Shown here piece after piece: positions 5,813 through 12,963 of a stretch of 13,443 bases of DNA; within the stretch, counting starts at the first letter, position 1, and each line of letters starts with the position of its first letter. The translations under genes and the position numbers were made by a program. The stretch lies in the NCBI GenBank assembly GCA_964475115.1, contig CAYYVJ010000060.1:1-13443 (forward strand), given 5' to 3'. A model generated the notes under the pieces. That model ran no database searches. It saw only the letters and a list, made by a program, of their open reading frames with translations, and had not been told where the DNA came from. Source of the DNA: CAYYVJ01 sp964475115 (lineage in GTDB: Bacteria > Bacillota > Clostridia > Lachnospirales > Lachnospiraceae).

Positions 5813-6607
5813 TTAATTTGCAGCAGGTTGTTTTCCTATTGTAGCAAGAATACCACCGTCAACATATAAGATATGTCCATTTACAAAGTTAGAAGCATCT
5901 GAAGCTAAGAAGATTGAAGGTCCTTCTAAATCTTCTGGTGTACCCCAACGAGCTGCTGGAGTTTTACCAATAATAAAGTCATTGAAAGGATGTCCAGCTA
6001 CACGAATTGGTGCAGTCTGAGGTGTTTCAATATATCCAGGTCCAATACCATTACATTGAATGTTATGCTCGCCATATTCAGCAGCAATATTTTTTGTCAA
6101 CATTTTTAGACCACCTTTTGCAGCGGCGTAAGCAGATACTGTTTCACGTCCTAATTCACTCATCATAGAACAGATGTTAATGATTTTTCCGTGTCCTTTT
6201 TTAATCATTGAAGGAATTACAGCTTTTGCAACAATAAATGGTGCATTTAAATCTACATCGATAACTTGTCTAAATTCAGCAGCTGTCATTTCTATCATTG
6301 GAATACGTTTGATAATACCTGCATTGTTTACAAGAATATCAATTACTCCAACTTCTTTTTCGATTTGAGCTACCATAGCGTTTACTTGATCTTCATTTGT
6401 AACATCACATACATAGCCATGAGCTTCGATTCCAGCTTCTTTGTATGCAGCTAGACCTTTATCTACTAATTCTTGATTTAAGTCATTAAATACGATTTTA
6501 GCACCTGCTTTCGCATAAGAAGATGCGATTGAAAATCCGATACCATAAGAACCACCTGTTACTAATGCAACTTTTCCTTCTAGGGAAAAACTATTTAAAA
6601 TGTTCAT
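5813..6607 (-). CDS. kduD: 2-dehydro-3-deoxy-D-gluconate 5-dehydrogenase / gluconate 5-dehydrogenase-type SDR
   Basis: The 264-residue classical short-chain dehydrogenase opens with FSLEGKVALVTGGSYGIG, the TGxxxGxG cofactor loop at 17-24. NNAG follows at 94-97, with catalytic Ser147, Tyr160 and Lys164 in NICSMMS...YAAAK spacing. The C-terminal WGTPEDLEGPSIFLAS and VNGHILYVDGG segments are typical of KduD and gluconate 5-dehydrogenases. The two activities are close in sequence; the adjacent kduI makes the KduD role most likely, reducing 2,5-diketo-3-deoxygluconate to 2-keto-3-deoxygluconate with NAD(P)H in the cytoplasm. An ATG five codons upstream (6620-6622) is rejected because the GGAGG ribosome site overlaps it; the internal ATG at 6605-6607 has ideal 8-nt spacing. 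The gene is 40 nt after kduI and is followed at once by a terminator. Confidence 0.88.
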   Translation of the reverse strand: MNILNSFSLEGKVALVTGGSYGIGFSIASSYAKAGAKIVFNDLNQELVDKGLAAYKEAGIEAHGYVCDVTNEDQVNAMVAQIEKEVGVIDILVNNAGIIKRIPMIEMTAAEFRQVIDVDLNAPFIVAKAVIPSMIKKGHGKIINICSMMSELGRETVSAYAAAKGGLKMLTKNIAAEYGEHNIQCNGIGPGYIETPQTAPIRVAGHPFNDFIIGKTPAARWGTPEDLEGPSIFLASDASNFVNGHILYVDGGILATIGKQPAAN

Positions 6608-6615
6608 ATAAATTA

Positions 6616-6620
6616 CCTCC
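6616..6620 (-). promoter_or_regulatory. Ribosome binding site deciding the kduD start
   Basis: GGAGG on the minus strand, 8 nt before the ATG at 6605-6607. It overlaps the upstream in-frame ATG at 6620-6622, which therefore cannot be the functional start. Confidence 0.8.
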
Positions 6621-6647
6621 ATATTATAAATTTATTTTTATCTATTT

Positions 6648-7478
6648 TTAACGAATATCTTTCATGGCAACATGATCCATATCATCAAAATCTTGGTTTT
6701 CTCCTACCATACCCCATATGAAGGTATAAGCACGAGTCGCTGATGCAGAATGAATAGACCAGCTAGGGGAAATAACAGCTTCTTGATTTCTCATTACAAG
6801 ATGACGTGTCTCAGATGGTTCGCCCATATAATGGAAAACAATTGCATCTTCTGGAACATCAAAGTATAAATAAACTTCCATTCTTCTATCATGTGTATGA
6901 GTAGGCATTGTATTCCATACACTTCCTGGTTTTAAAGTTGTCATACCCATTTCTAATTGACAGCTTTCAACTTGGCCTGGAAGAATATATTTACGTATTA
7001 CTCTATGATTTGCTTCTTCCATTGTACCTAATTCAGCACTTACACAATCTTCAGGTTTGATTAAAACAGTTGGATAAGTCATATGTGCTGGTGCACTATT
7101 TATATAGAATTTTGCAGGTTCATCTTTATTTACACTCTTAAAGGAAATGTCTTTTGAACCCATTCCGATATAAATTCCATCTTTATTTTCTAAAGTATAT
7201 TCTTTTCCGTCTATTGTAATAATACCTTTATTACCAATATTAATAACACCCATTTCTCTTCTTTGAAGGAAATACTCTGCTCTTAATTCATCTCCAGCTG
7301 TTAATACAAGCTCTTTATTTACAGGAACTGCGGAACCTGTAATAATACGGTCAATATGACTATATACAAGCTTGATTTCATCAGATGCAAATAAATCTTG
7401 AATTAAAAATTCTTCTCTTAGACGATCCGTTGTATAAAATTTCACGTCTTTTGGACTTGCGGCTGTTCTCACTTCCAT
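6648..7478 (-). CDS. kduI: 5-keto-4-deoxyuronate isomerase (4-deoxy-L-threo-5-hexosulose-uronate ketol-isomerase)
   Basis: The 276-residue cupin-fold enzyme aligns along its whole length with E. coli KduI as I remember it. Shared blocks include VYSHIDRIITG, FLQRREMGVINIG, SAPAHMTYPT, NTMPTHTHDRRMEVYLYF and ISPSWSIHSASATRAYTF. The zinc ligands are His194, His196, Glu201 and His243, each offset by two from the E. coli positions. It interconverts 5-keto-4-deoxyuronate, the product of polyuronide lyases, and 2,5-diketo-3-deoxygluconate, feeding KduD. Two ATGs lie close together; the downstream one (7476-7478) gives the MEVR start that matches MDVR in E. coli and has 7-nt spacing to AAGGAG. The upstream one (7482-7484) is only one base from that site. 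It follows the IclR gene by 14 nt, clearly in the same operon. Confidence 0.96.
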   Translation of the reverse strand: MEVRTAASPKDVKFYTTDRLREEFLIQDLFASDEIKLVYSHIDRIITGSAVPVNKELVLTAGDELRAEYFLQRREMGVINIGNKGIITIDGKEYTLENKDGIYIGMGSKDISFKSVNKDEPAKFYINSAPAHMTYPTVLIKPEDCVSAELGTMEEANHRVIRKYILPGQVESCQLEMGMTTLKPGSVWNTMPTHTHDRRMEVYLYFDVPEDAIVFHYMGEPSETRHLVMRNQEAVISPSWSIHSASATRAYTFIWGMVGENQDFDDMDHVAMKDIR

Positions 7479-7485
7479 GTTCATT

Positions 7486-7491
7486 CTCCTT
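7486..7491 (-). promoter_or_regulatory. Ribosome binding site deciding the kduI start
   Basis: AAGGAG on the minus strand directly after the regulator's stop codon. Spacing is 7 nt to the ATG at 7476-7478 but only 1 nt to the in-frame ATG at 7482-7484, so the shorter 276-residue product is preferred. Confidence 0.75.
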
Positions 7492-7492
7492 T

Positions 7493-8257
7493 TTACTTTT
7501 TCTTATAACCCATACGAACAGAAATTTCATAAGCAGCTTCCATAACAAGTTTACTTATTTCTTCATCTTTGCTTTTCGTATAGATATTGCTTGGACCAGC
7601 AGAACTTACTGACGCGATGATTTTCCCTGTAAAATCATAAATGGGAGCTGCTACACAACGAATTCCTTCATCATGCTCTTCATCATCAATGGTCCATCCA
7701 GTTACCCTAGCTTCTTGAATTTCTTTTAATACGGCTTGTGGTGTAGTTAAAGTAGTGTTTGTAAACTTGTTCATCTTCTGGCTACTTAAAATCGAAAGAA
7801 TCATACTATCTTCTGTATCTAGTAATAAACTTTTCCCTAAACCTGAACAATAGACAGGGATTCTCTTTCCAATCTGTGAGTATAATCTTAAATTTTTTGT
7901 AACCTCAACTTTGTCAATATATACCGCATCGCTACCATCTAAAATGGCTAAATGCGAAGATTGACCCAATTTATTGGTCAACTCATACAGATATGGTTTT
8001 GCCTCTGTTGTCAATTCAATATCACTTAATTTAGTACTGGCAAGCTCAACAAATTGAATACCAAGTCTATAAGTACCTTCTACTGTCTTTTCAAGATATC
8101 CTCTCTCTGTTATAGCATTTAAAATACGATGAACGGTACTTTTATTCAATGCTAATCTTCGAGCAATGTCAGAAACTCCCAGACCGCCTGGCTCAACTGC
8201 TAATAATTCAATTATGTCAAATGCTCTATCAATGACTTGTACACCTTTTTCAGACAC
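7493..8257 (-). CDS. kdgR: IclR-family transcriptional regulator, KdgR-like
   Basis: The 254-residue protein has the standard IclR length and layout. A winged helix-turn-helix fills about residues 5-65, with GVSDIARRLALNKSTVHRIL (27-46) holding the scaffold and recognition helices. A ligand-binding domain covers about 80-250, with conserved pieces such as YCSGLGKSLL, GWTIDDEEHDEGIRCVAAPI and VSSAGPS. IclR proteins next to kdu/kdg genes (KdgR) repress uronate catabolism and are relieved by KDG-type intermediates. The operon position directly ahead of kduI and kduD supports that role, though the ligand is inferred. The start is a GTG (8255-8257) preceded by an AGGAAGTGGAA site. The nearest upstream ATG is out of frame. 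The gene is first in the transcription unit, and a palindrome in its leader suggests autoregulation. Confidence 0.9.
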   Translation of the reverse strand: MSEKGVQVIDRAFDIIELLAVEPGGLGVSDIARRLALNKSTVHRILNAITERGYLEKTVEGTYRLGIQFVELASTKLSDIELTTEAKPYLYELTNKLGQSSHLAILDGSDAVYIDKVEVTKNLRLYSQIGKRIPVYCSGLGKSLLLDTEDSMILSILSSQKMNKFTNTTLTTPQAVLKEIQEARVTGWTIDDEEHDEGIRCVAAPIYDFTGKIIASVSSAGPSNIYTKSKDEEISKLVMEAAYEISVRMGYKKK

Positions 8258-8273
8258 TTTTCCACTTCCTATC

Positions 8274-8289
8274 GTTCCACATTATGAAC
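8274..8289 (-). promoter_or_regulatory. Candidate regulator operator in the kdgR leader
   Basis: A 16-bp imperfect palindrome, GTTCATAATGTGGAAC on the minus strand (GTTC-N8-GAAC). It starts just downstream of the predicted transcription start and ends 16 bases before the GTG start codon. IclR-family proteins bind short palindromes overlapping their own promoters. Binding by this regulator is inferred from position only. Confidence 0.45.
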
Positions 8290-8301
8290 CGTCGTGTCAT
8301 T

Positions 8302-8330
8302 ATTATAACATTACTCTCACAATATTACAA
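8302..8330 (-). promoter_or_regulatory. Sigma-A-type promoter for the kdgR-kduI-kduD operon
   Basis: On the minus strand TTGTAA (complement of 8325-8330) is followed after exactly 17 bases by a perfect TATAAT (complement of 8302-8307). Transcription should begin near 8293-8296, about 40 bases before the regulator's start codon. The element fills the 80-bp gap after the cytidylate-kinase-like gene. Confidence 0.72.
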
Positions 8331-8337
8331 TAAGAAT

Positions 8338-8976
8338 TTACTTAAACTCAATCTTTTGTTTTCTAATTTCAATATAATCTTTAATCAGTTGCATTGTACC
8401 ATCTACACCTAACACTCCACTATCAATGGTAAGGTCATATTCTTTCGCCTCTCCCCACTTTTTGTTGGAATAATAATTGTAGTAGCTAGAACGCTTCTTA
8501 TCAGTTTTTAATATCACTTCTTTTGCTTTCTCTTTTTTTAGATCATAAAGCCTCATAATTCGTGGAATTCGTTTCTCTAAGTCTGCATGAATATAGATAG
8601 AAATAGCATTTGGAAATTCTTCAAGTGCATAATCTGCACAACGCCCTATCATAACACAAGACTCCTGAGAAGCTAGCTTTTTAATAGCATCAAATTGAGC
8701 TAAAAACACCTTATGATTAATAGGCATATCAACAAAAGAAGATGTAGAATAACCTAGTGAATAGGTATCCATCACTAAAGAATACAAAAAGCTATTTGTA
8801 GGTTTCTCATCATGTGTCTCAAATAATTCTTGTGACATTCCGCTTTCCTTTGATGCCACTGATAAAAGTTCTTTATCGTAGCATTTAACCCCCAAATCGG
8901 TCGCAAGCTTTCTGCCTATCTCTCTTCCAGCACTTCCATATTGCCTTGCTATTGTAATTAGTAAATTATCATTCAT
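8338..8976 (-). CDS. Cytidylate-kinase-like family protein
   Basis: The 212-residue product begins MNDNLLITIARQYGSAGREI. Its P-loop-like GSAGREIG motif lies at about residues 14-21, followed by CYDKELL, the pattern of the cytidylate kinase-like family (Cytidylate_kin2). VMIGRCADYAL, IYIHADLEKRIPRIM and TDKKRSSYYNYYSNKKWG carry the lid and base-binding region features. The protein differs from canonical Cmk, which is usually linked to rpsA/ispH and shows a GPAGAGKS-type loop, so the true substrate is uncertain. Nucleoside monophosphate phosphorylation is a reasonable guess only. A GTG eight codons upstream (8998-9000) is rejected because it precedes the AGGAAGGAG ribosome site; the ATG at 8974-8976 has 9-nt spacing. 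It appears monocistronic, with its own candidate promoter and the kdg promoter immediately downstream. Confidence 0.85.
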   Translation of the reverse strand: MNDNLLITIARQYGSAGREIGRKLATDLGVKCYDKELLSVASKESGMSQELFETHDEKPTNSFLYSLVMDTYSLGYSTSSFVDMPINHKVFLAQFDAIKKLASQESCVMIGRCADYALEEFPNAISIYIHADLEKRIPRIMRLYDLKKEKAKEVILKTDKKRSSYYNYYSNKKWGEAKEYDLTIDSGVLGVDGTMQLIKDYIEIRKQKIEFK

Positions 8977-8985
8977 ATATAAACG

Positions 8986-8991
8986 CTCCTT
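8986..8991 (-). promoter_or_regulatory. Ribosome binding site deciding the start of the cytidylate-kinase-like gene
   Basis: AAGGAG on the minus strand, 9 nt before the ATG at 8974-8976. It lies inside the frame that would start at the GTG 8998-9000, arguing against the longer product. Confidence 0.75.
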
Positions 8992-9012
8992 CCTAATCAC
9001 TTTCGTAAAAAT

Positions 9013-9030
9013 ACACTTGCAAGCAAGTAT
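9013..9030 (-). repeat. Short inverted repeat in the leader of the cytidylate-kinase-like gene
   Basis: ACTTGCAAGCAAGT (9015-9028) is a palindrome, ACTTGC-AA-GCAAGT. On the minus strand it is followed by GTATTTTTAC. It lies downstream of the candidate promoter, inside the 5' leader. It could be an operator, a weak terminator for the rluD unit or a leader hairpin. The stem is short and the T-run modest. Confidence 0.4.
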
Positions 9031-9039
9031 TTATACTTT

Positions 9040-9068
9040 ATTATATCGTAAATTCCAGAATTAGTCAC
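9040..9068 (-). promoter_or_regulatory. Candidate promoter for the cytidylate-kinase-like gene
   Basis: On the minus strand GTGACT (complement of 9063-9068, four of six matches to TTGACA) and a perfect TATAAT (complement of 9040-9045) are 17 bases apart. The element lies between the rluD stop and the start codon of the gene it would serve. Confidence 0.5.
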
Positions 9069-9090
9069 TAAATATTATATGACTTTCTGT

Positions 9091-10017
9091 TTATTTTCTT
9101 AATTTATTTAATAATTCAGAAAAATAAGAAGGAAGTGGAACTTCAAATTCCATATAAGAACCTGTTGTCGGATGAATAATCCCTAATACTTTTGCATGCA
9201 AAGTTTGTCCGTCCAATGAAAAAGGACTGTTGGAAGGTCCATATACAGTATCTCCTAAAATAGGATGATATAAACTTGCCATATGAACACGAATTTGATG
9301 AGTCCTCCCTGTCTCCAAAGTACATTCAATGTAGGTGAACCCATTAAGATATTCTAGAACTTTGTAATGTGTAATAGCATTTCTTCCATTCTTCTGGTTA
9401 ATAGCCATTTTTTTTCGATCAACTGAATGCCTCCCAATAGGGGCGTTTATAGTTCCTTCATCTTCCTTTAATCTACCATAAACAATCGCATGGTATTTCC
9501 GGGTGATTGAATGAACCTTTAGTTGATCTGAAATACTTTTATGTGAATTGTCGTTTTTACATACAACAAGGATACCTGTAGTATCTCTATCAATTCGATG
9601 GACAATACCTGGGCGCACAACTCCATTAATAGTTGAAAGATTATCTTTAAAATGATAAAGAAGTGCATTAACTAAAGTCCCGCCTGGATGTCCAGGAGCT
9701 GGATGAACAACCATTCCTTTTGGCTTATTTACTATAATGATATCCTTATCCTCAAAAATAATGTCTAAAGGAATATTTTCAGGTATAATGTCTAACTCCT
9801 TGGCCTTAGGTAAATATAACTTAATCTGATCACCTTTAGATGTTTTATAATTATTTTTTATTTCCTTTTCATTGACAAAAACCATCTTCTCTTTGATGAG
9901 CTTTTGAATATAAGAGCGAGATAACGTATCATCAATCAAAGAAAGATAAAGATCAATTCTCTGATTTTCGTCTGCTTCCTCTATTACATATTCTCTTAAT
10001 TCACCATAATCAATCAT
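9091..10017 (-). CDS. rluD: RluD-type 23S rRNA pseudouridine synthase (RluA family)
   Basis: The 308-residue protein has an N-terminal S4 RNA-binding domain (about residues 15-75, with LSRSYIQKLIKEKMVFVN) followed by the RluA catalytic domain. IVNKPKGMVVHPAPGH (95-110) precedes the catalytic loop GIVHRIDRDTTGILVV, where Asp143 is the nucleophile-type aspartate of the HRIDxxTTG motif. TLETGRTHQIRVHMA and PILGDTVYG close the fold. The S4-plus-catalytic layout is that of RluD/YlyB, which converts uridines in helix 69 of 23S rRNA; the exact target sites are inferred from E. coli. The ATG follows the lspA stop codon with no intervening base (TAAATG), and the ribosome site AGAGGAAGAG is part of the lspA C-terminal codons. 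Translation is therefore probably coupled. The lspA-rluD pairing is widespread in Firmicutes. Confidence 0.95.
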   Translation of the reverse strand: MIDYGELREYVIEEADENQRIDLYLSLIDDTLSRSYIQKLIKEKMVFVNEKEIKNNYKTSKGDQIKLYLPKAKELDIIPENIPLDIIFEDKDIIIVNKPKGMVVHPAPGHPGGTLVNALLYHFKDNLSTINGVVRPGIVHRIDRDTTGILVVCKNDNSHKSISDQLKVHSITRKYHAIVYGRLKEDEGTINAPIGRHSVDRKKMAINQKNGRNAITHYKVLEYLNGFTYIECTLETGRTHQIRVHMASLYHPILGDTVYGPSNSPFSLDGQTLHAKVLGIIHPTTGSYMEFEVPLPSYFSELLNKLRK

Positions 10018-10533
10018 TTACTCTTCCTCTTTAGAAGACATTTTCTTGTTCTTACTTTTGAGAAATTCAAAATCTTCATCTTTGTAATAGAAAAAGCCTA
10101 AAAGAACTAAAATTATAGCAGCTACTGAAACATAAGAATCAGCAATATTAAATACTGGAAAATCAATTAATTCAAAATAGAAAAAATCAACTACAAAAGA
10201 GTAACGAACGCGATCAATCAAATTCCCTATCGCCCCAGCTGAAATAAAAAGACATATATAATAAAGAGGAATATATTTTTTCTCGTCTGGAAGTTTGTAA
10301 ACAATATAAAAAATAGCTGCTAAAATCAAAGCAGGTACAATCGTTAAAAACCATTCTTTGTTTTGTAATATTCCAAATGCTGCTCCTCTATTCTCTAGAT
10401 AAAATAATTGAAAAACATCTTTTATAATAATAATTGGAGCTTGATCTTTTAAGTTTTGAATGGCTAAATATTTTGTTAATTGATCAATTATAACTAAGAT
10501 AGCTATAACTAGAATCCCGAATTTCTTTTTCAC
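10018..10533 (-). CDS. lspA: Prolipoprotein signal peptidase (signal peptidase II)
   Basis: The 171-residue membrane protein has four hydrophobic segments (about 5-24, 62-80, 88-107 and 126-148). It carries the family boxes DQLTKY near residue 17, ENRGAAFG (47-54), GNLIDR (103-108) plus VVDFF, and FNIADS (128-133). Asp116 and Asp132 form the catalytic aspartate pair. The enzyme cleaves the signal peptide of diacylglyceryl-modified prolipoproteins in the cytoplasmic membrane. A basic/acidic tail (about 150-171, rich in Lys and Glu) follows the last helix. The start is GTG (10531-10533), with AAGGAG seven bases upstream; the neighbouring ATG is followed at once by TGA in its own frame. It lies 27 nt after aroB and touches rluD. 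Confidence 0.96.
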   Translation of the reverse strand: MKKKFGILVIAILVIIDQLTKYLAIQNLKDQAPIIIIKDVFQLFYLENRGAAFGILQNKEWFLTIVPALILAAIFYIVYKLPDEKKYIPLYYICLFISAGAIGNLIDRVRYSFVVDFFYFELIDFPVFNIADSYVSVAAIILVLLGFFYYKDEDFEFLKSKNKKMSSKEEE

Positions 10534-10560
10534 ATTATGTCTCCTTGCATACGTTTTTGT

Positions 10561-11670
10561 CTATTTATTTGAGTAGCTTAAAACAGCATCATGCATCTCT
10601 GCATCAGTAACCGTTTTATCAATATAAGCATTTCCTATATTTTTTAATAAAATAAATTTTATCATTCCATTTTCCATTTTCTTGTCATTCTTAGAAGCTA
10701 TTATGATTTCTTCAGGGCTTAAATCCATAGAATACTCTAATAAAGAAAATTCATTGAAAAGCATCAAAATTGAATCTAACTCTTCCTTTGAAATAAAGCC
10801 TCTCTCATAAGAAATATAACTTGCTAATATACTTCCTATACTAACGCATTCTCCATGAAGAAGTGAGAAATCCATAAGTTTTTCAATTGCATGTCCTAGG
10901 GTATGACCAAAATTCAAAAGTGCTCTTTCAGCCTGTTCTTTTGGATCTTTTTCTACAACATCTCTTTTTATCTTACAACTTCTTGAAATCATCTCTTCTA
11001 CTACAGATAGATTTCCTGACTTAATTTCATTTGCATTTTTTAGAATCCAAAGGAAGTAATCCTTATCTTTTATTAATCCATGCTTAATAATTTCTCCCAT
11101 GCCTGAATAATATTCTTTTTCTGGTAAAGAAGAAAGTGTAGATAAGTTCATATAAACTAATTTAGGTTGATAAAACGCACCTACCATATTTTTAAATTGA
11201 TTAAAATCTACTCCTGTCTTTCCACCAATGCTACTATCTACTTGGGCTAAAAGAGAAGTCGGTAATTGTATAAAATCAATGCCTCGCAAATAAGTAGCAG
11301 CTGTAAATCCCGTCAAATCGCCTACTACTCCACCACCTAAAGCTAGAAGCATATCACTTCGTTCAAATCGATTTAATATTAATGTCTCATAAAGTTCTTG
11401 TACTGTCTGTAAGTTTTTGTTCTCTTCTCCAGCAGGAAAAGAAAATAAAATCACTTCTTTTGCATATGGTTTCAATAATTCTAATACTTCATTTCCATGA
11501 ATAGCTTCTACATTCGTATCGGAAACGATACATAGCTTTCTTTTATCAATAGATAATTTAGTTAATTCATCTAGCAATGGTTCATAAGTGTTTTCTATAA
11601 CAATATCATATAGCAGCTTGTTTGAGCTAGCGGAAGAGTTCTCGTAATGAATTGCAATTCTCTCAGACAT
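10561..11670 (-). CDS. aroB: 3-dehydroquinate synthase
   Basis: The 369-residue enzyme matches the family length (about 350-370). The NAD-binding LALGGGVVGDLTGFTAATY lies at 109-127. It is followed by PTSLLAQVDSSIGGKTGVD (137-155) and the metal ligands Glu193 (SGMGEIIKHG), His256 (NFGHTLGHAIE) and His272 (LLHGECVSIG), with the 16-residue spacing of the two histidines seen in characterised enzymes. It converts DAHP to 3-dehydroquinate, the second step of the shikimate pathway. The ATG has AGGAG six bases upstream, embedded in the last codons of divIVA, and only 3 nt separate the genes. Its place between a division gene and lspA is unusual compared with the classical aro operons, but the gene is intact with all key residues. 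Confidence 0.97.
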   Translation of the reverse strand: MSERIAIHYENSSASSNKLLYDIVIENTYEPLLDELTKLSIDKRKLCIVSDTNVEAIHGNEVLELLKPYAKEVILFSFPAGEENKNLQTVQELYETLILNRFERSDMLLALGGGVVGDLTGFTAATYLRGIDFIQLPTSLLAQVDSSIGGKTGVDFNQFKNMVGAFYQPKLVYMNLSTLSSLPEKEYYSGMGEIIKHGLIKDKDYFLWILKNANEIKSGNLSVVEEMISRSCKIKRDVVEKDPKEQAERALLNFGHTLGHAIEKLMDFSLLHGECVSIGSILASYISYERGFISKEELDSILMLFNEFSLLEYSMDLSPEEIIIASKNDKKMENGMIKFILLKNIGNAYIDKTVTDAEMHDAVLSYSNK

Positions 11671-11673
11671 AAT

Positions 11674-12186
11674 TTACTCCTGTTCCTTACTTACAGCTAC
11701 TTCTTCATTTGCTTTAGATATCTCATGTATACTTGCAGACTTTAAATCAAAACTACCACTTTTTAATAATTCTAATTGGGTCCTAGCTAATTGCTTATAT
11801 TGTGCCTTATACAAATCATATTGAGTTAATAAAGCAAGGGTTTTATTGTTTATGGCTTCAAGCTCGTTTTGTGCATCTGAAACAATACTTTTAGCTTTTG
11901 TACGTGCCTCTGACTCAATCATTCTAGCCGATGTTCTAGCTGTTTCCTTCGTTTCATCTGCCGCCTTTTGAGCAAGTACAAGTGCTTTTTGTAAAGATTT
12001 TTCAATCACTTTATAATGCTGCAATGCATTATTTAAGACTTCAATCCTTTTTTGCAACTCCATATTTTCTTTATATGTCTTTTCATAGCTATCACAAATA
12101 TCACTTAGGAAGGTATCAACATCCTTTTTATCATATCCAATTCCAGATTTAAATACTTTTCTTTCAACATCAATTGGTGTAAGCAT
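11674..12186 (-). CDS. divIVA: DivIVA-family cell division/polar scaffold protein
   Basis: The 170-residue protein begins with the DivIVA lipid-binding domain MLTPIDVERKVFKSGIGYDK, followed by DVDTFLSDI. A long coiled coil covers about residues 30-135, including QKAADETKETARTSARMIES. The N-terminal domain binds negatively curved membrane at septa and poles in Firmicutes and recruits division or growth factors. The C-terminal tail (about 140-170) is acidic and unstructured-looking. The ATG has GAGGAG a few bases upstream and is 12 nt after ylmH. Its location after sepF and ylmH is the classical Gram-positive dcw/ylm order, so the assignment is firm even though coiled-coil proteins diverge quickly. 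Confidence 0.93.
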   Translation of the reverse strand: MLTPIDVERKVFKSGIGYDKKDVDTFLSDICDSYEKTYKENMELQKRIEVLNNALQHYKVIEKSLQKALVLAQKAADETKETARTSARMIESEARTKAKSIVSDAQNELEAINNKTLALLTQYDLYKAQYKQLARTQLELLKSGSFDLKSASIHEISKANEEVAVSKEQE

Positions 12187-12198
12187 CTTATTCTCCTC

Positions 12199-12954
12199 TT
12201 AAATGTATTTTTTTAAAGTAATATAACTTCTTCCTTTTTTTGTTAATCCAAGGGTTTCTTTGAAAACAAACTTTCCAAGTCCCCTAACGGATACAATATC
12301 ATTATCTTTTAACATATAACTATTTGATTCGATTAATCGGCTATTTACAAACACCTTTTTGCCCTCTATATAGGCAGACAGCTTACTTCTTGAGCCAGTA
12401 AAGGCTAAAGATAATACGCTGTCTAATCTTGTAGTTGCAACGGAACCCTTTATTTCCTCAAATTTTACGGAAAATTCATGTTCTGTAAGTTCCACTTCTT
12501 TACAACTAATATTTGTATGTTTAATAAAAGATAAATTTTCAATAATATAATCCACCATATTCTCCTTACAAAAAAGAAAAGTGGCTTTTTCATCAAAAAC
12601 AATATCTCCTAATACCGCTCTTTCTATCCCTAAATTCATAAGTGCACCAAGATAATCTCTATGAGTTAAAACATCAGAAAACTTAGCATTTACTGGTAAT
12701 AACTCTATGGTTCTTATTGGTGGATTTTGATAGAATATTTCTTTATCTGGTAAAAAACAAACCATTTTCCTTTCAGCCAGAGGATAGCCGCCATCTAATG
12801 AAGTATAAATAGGTGGGAGCTTTGCCTTTAATCTCAGAAAAATATCTTGTTCATTTAATGTCAGAAAATCTGTGTACAATGGAATATCTTTTTGATATGT
12901 AGTATTGGCAAGTTCAAGAAATCGTTTTTCAAGTAGTTGTTCTTCTTTGGTCAT
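12199..12954 (-). CDS. ylmH: YlmH-family S4-domain RNA-binding protein
   Basis: The 251-residue protein has the YlmH layout. An N-terminal domain (about 1-80, with SLDGGYPLAERKMVCFLPD) is followed by a middle RRM-like domain containing THRDYLGALMNLGIERAVLGDI (97-118). A C-terminal S4 RNA-binding domain covers about 177-225, with TRLDSVLSLAFTGSRSKLS and GKKVFVNSRL. B. subtilis YlmH has been linked to large-ribosomal-subunit binding and rescue/quality control of stalled nascent chains, and historically to division because of its neighbours. The start ATG at 12952-12954 has only a weak AGG upstream, at the end of sepF, so it may rely on coupling; 9 nt separate it from the sepF stop. Confidence 0.94.
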   Translation of the reverse strand: MTKEEQLLEKRFLELANTTYQKDIPLYTDFLTLNEQDIFLRLKAKLPPIYTSLDGGYPLAERKMVCFLPDKEIFYQNPPIRTIELLPVNAKFSDVLTHRDYLGALMNLGIERAVLGDIVFDEKATFLFCKENMVDYIIENLSFIKHTNISCKEVELTEHEFSVKFEEIKGSVATTRLDSVLSLAFTGSRSKLSAYIEGKKVFVNSRLIESNSYMLKDNDIVSVRGLGKFVFKETLGLTKKGRSYITLKKYI

Positions 12955-12963
12955 AATAAAAAC

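Noticed and set aside
9143..9325. Minus-strand 60-codon frame inside rluD
   Set aside because: It is another frame of the intact rluD gene, with no independent start signal or known motif.
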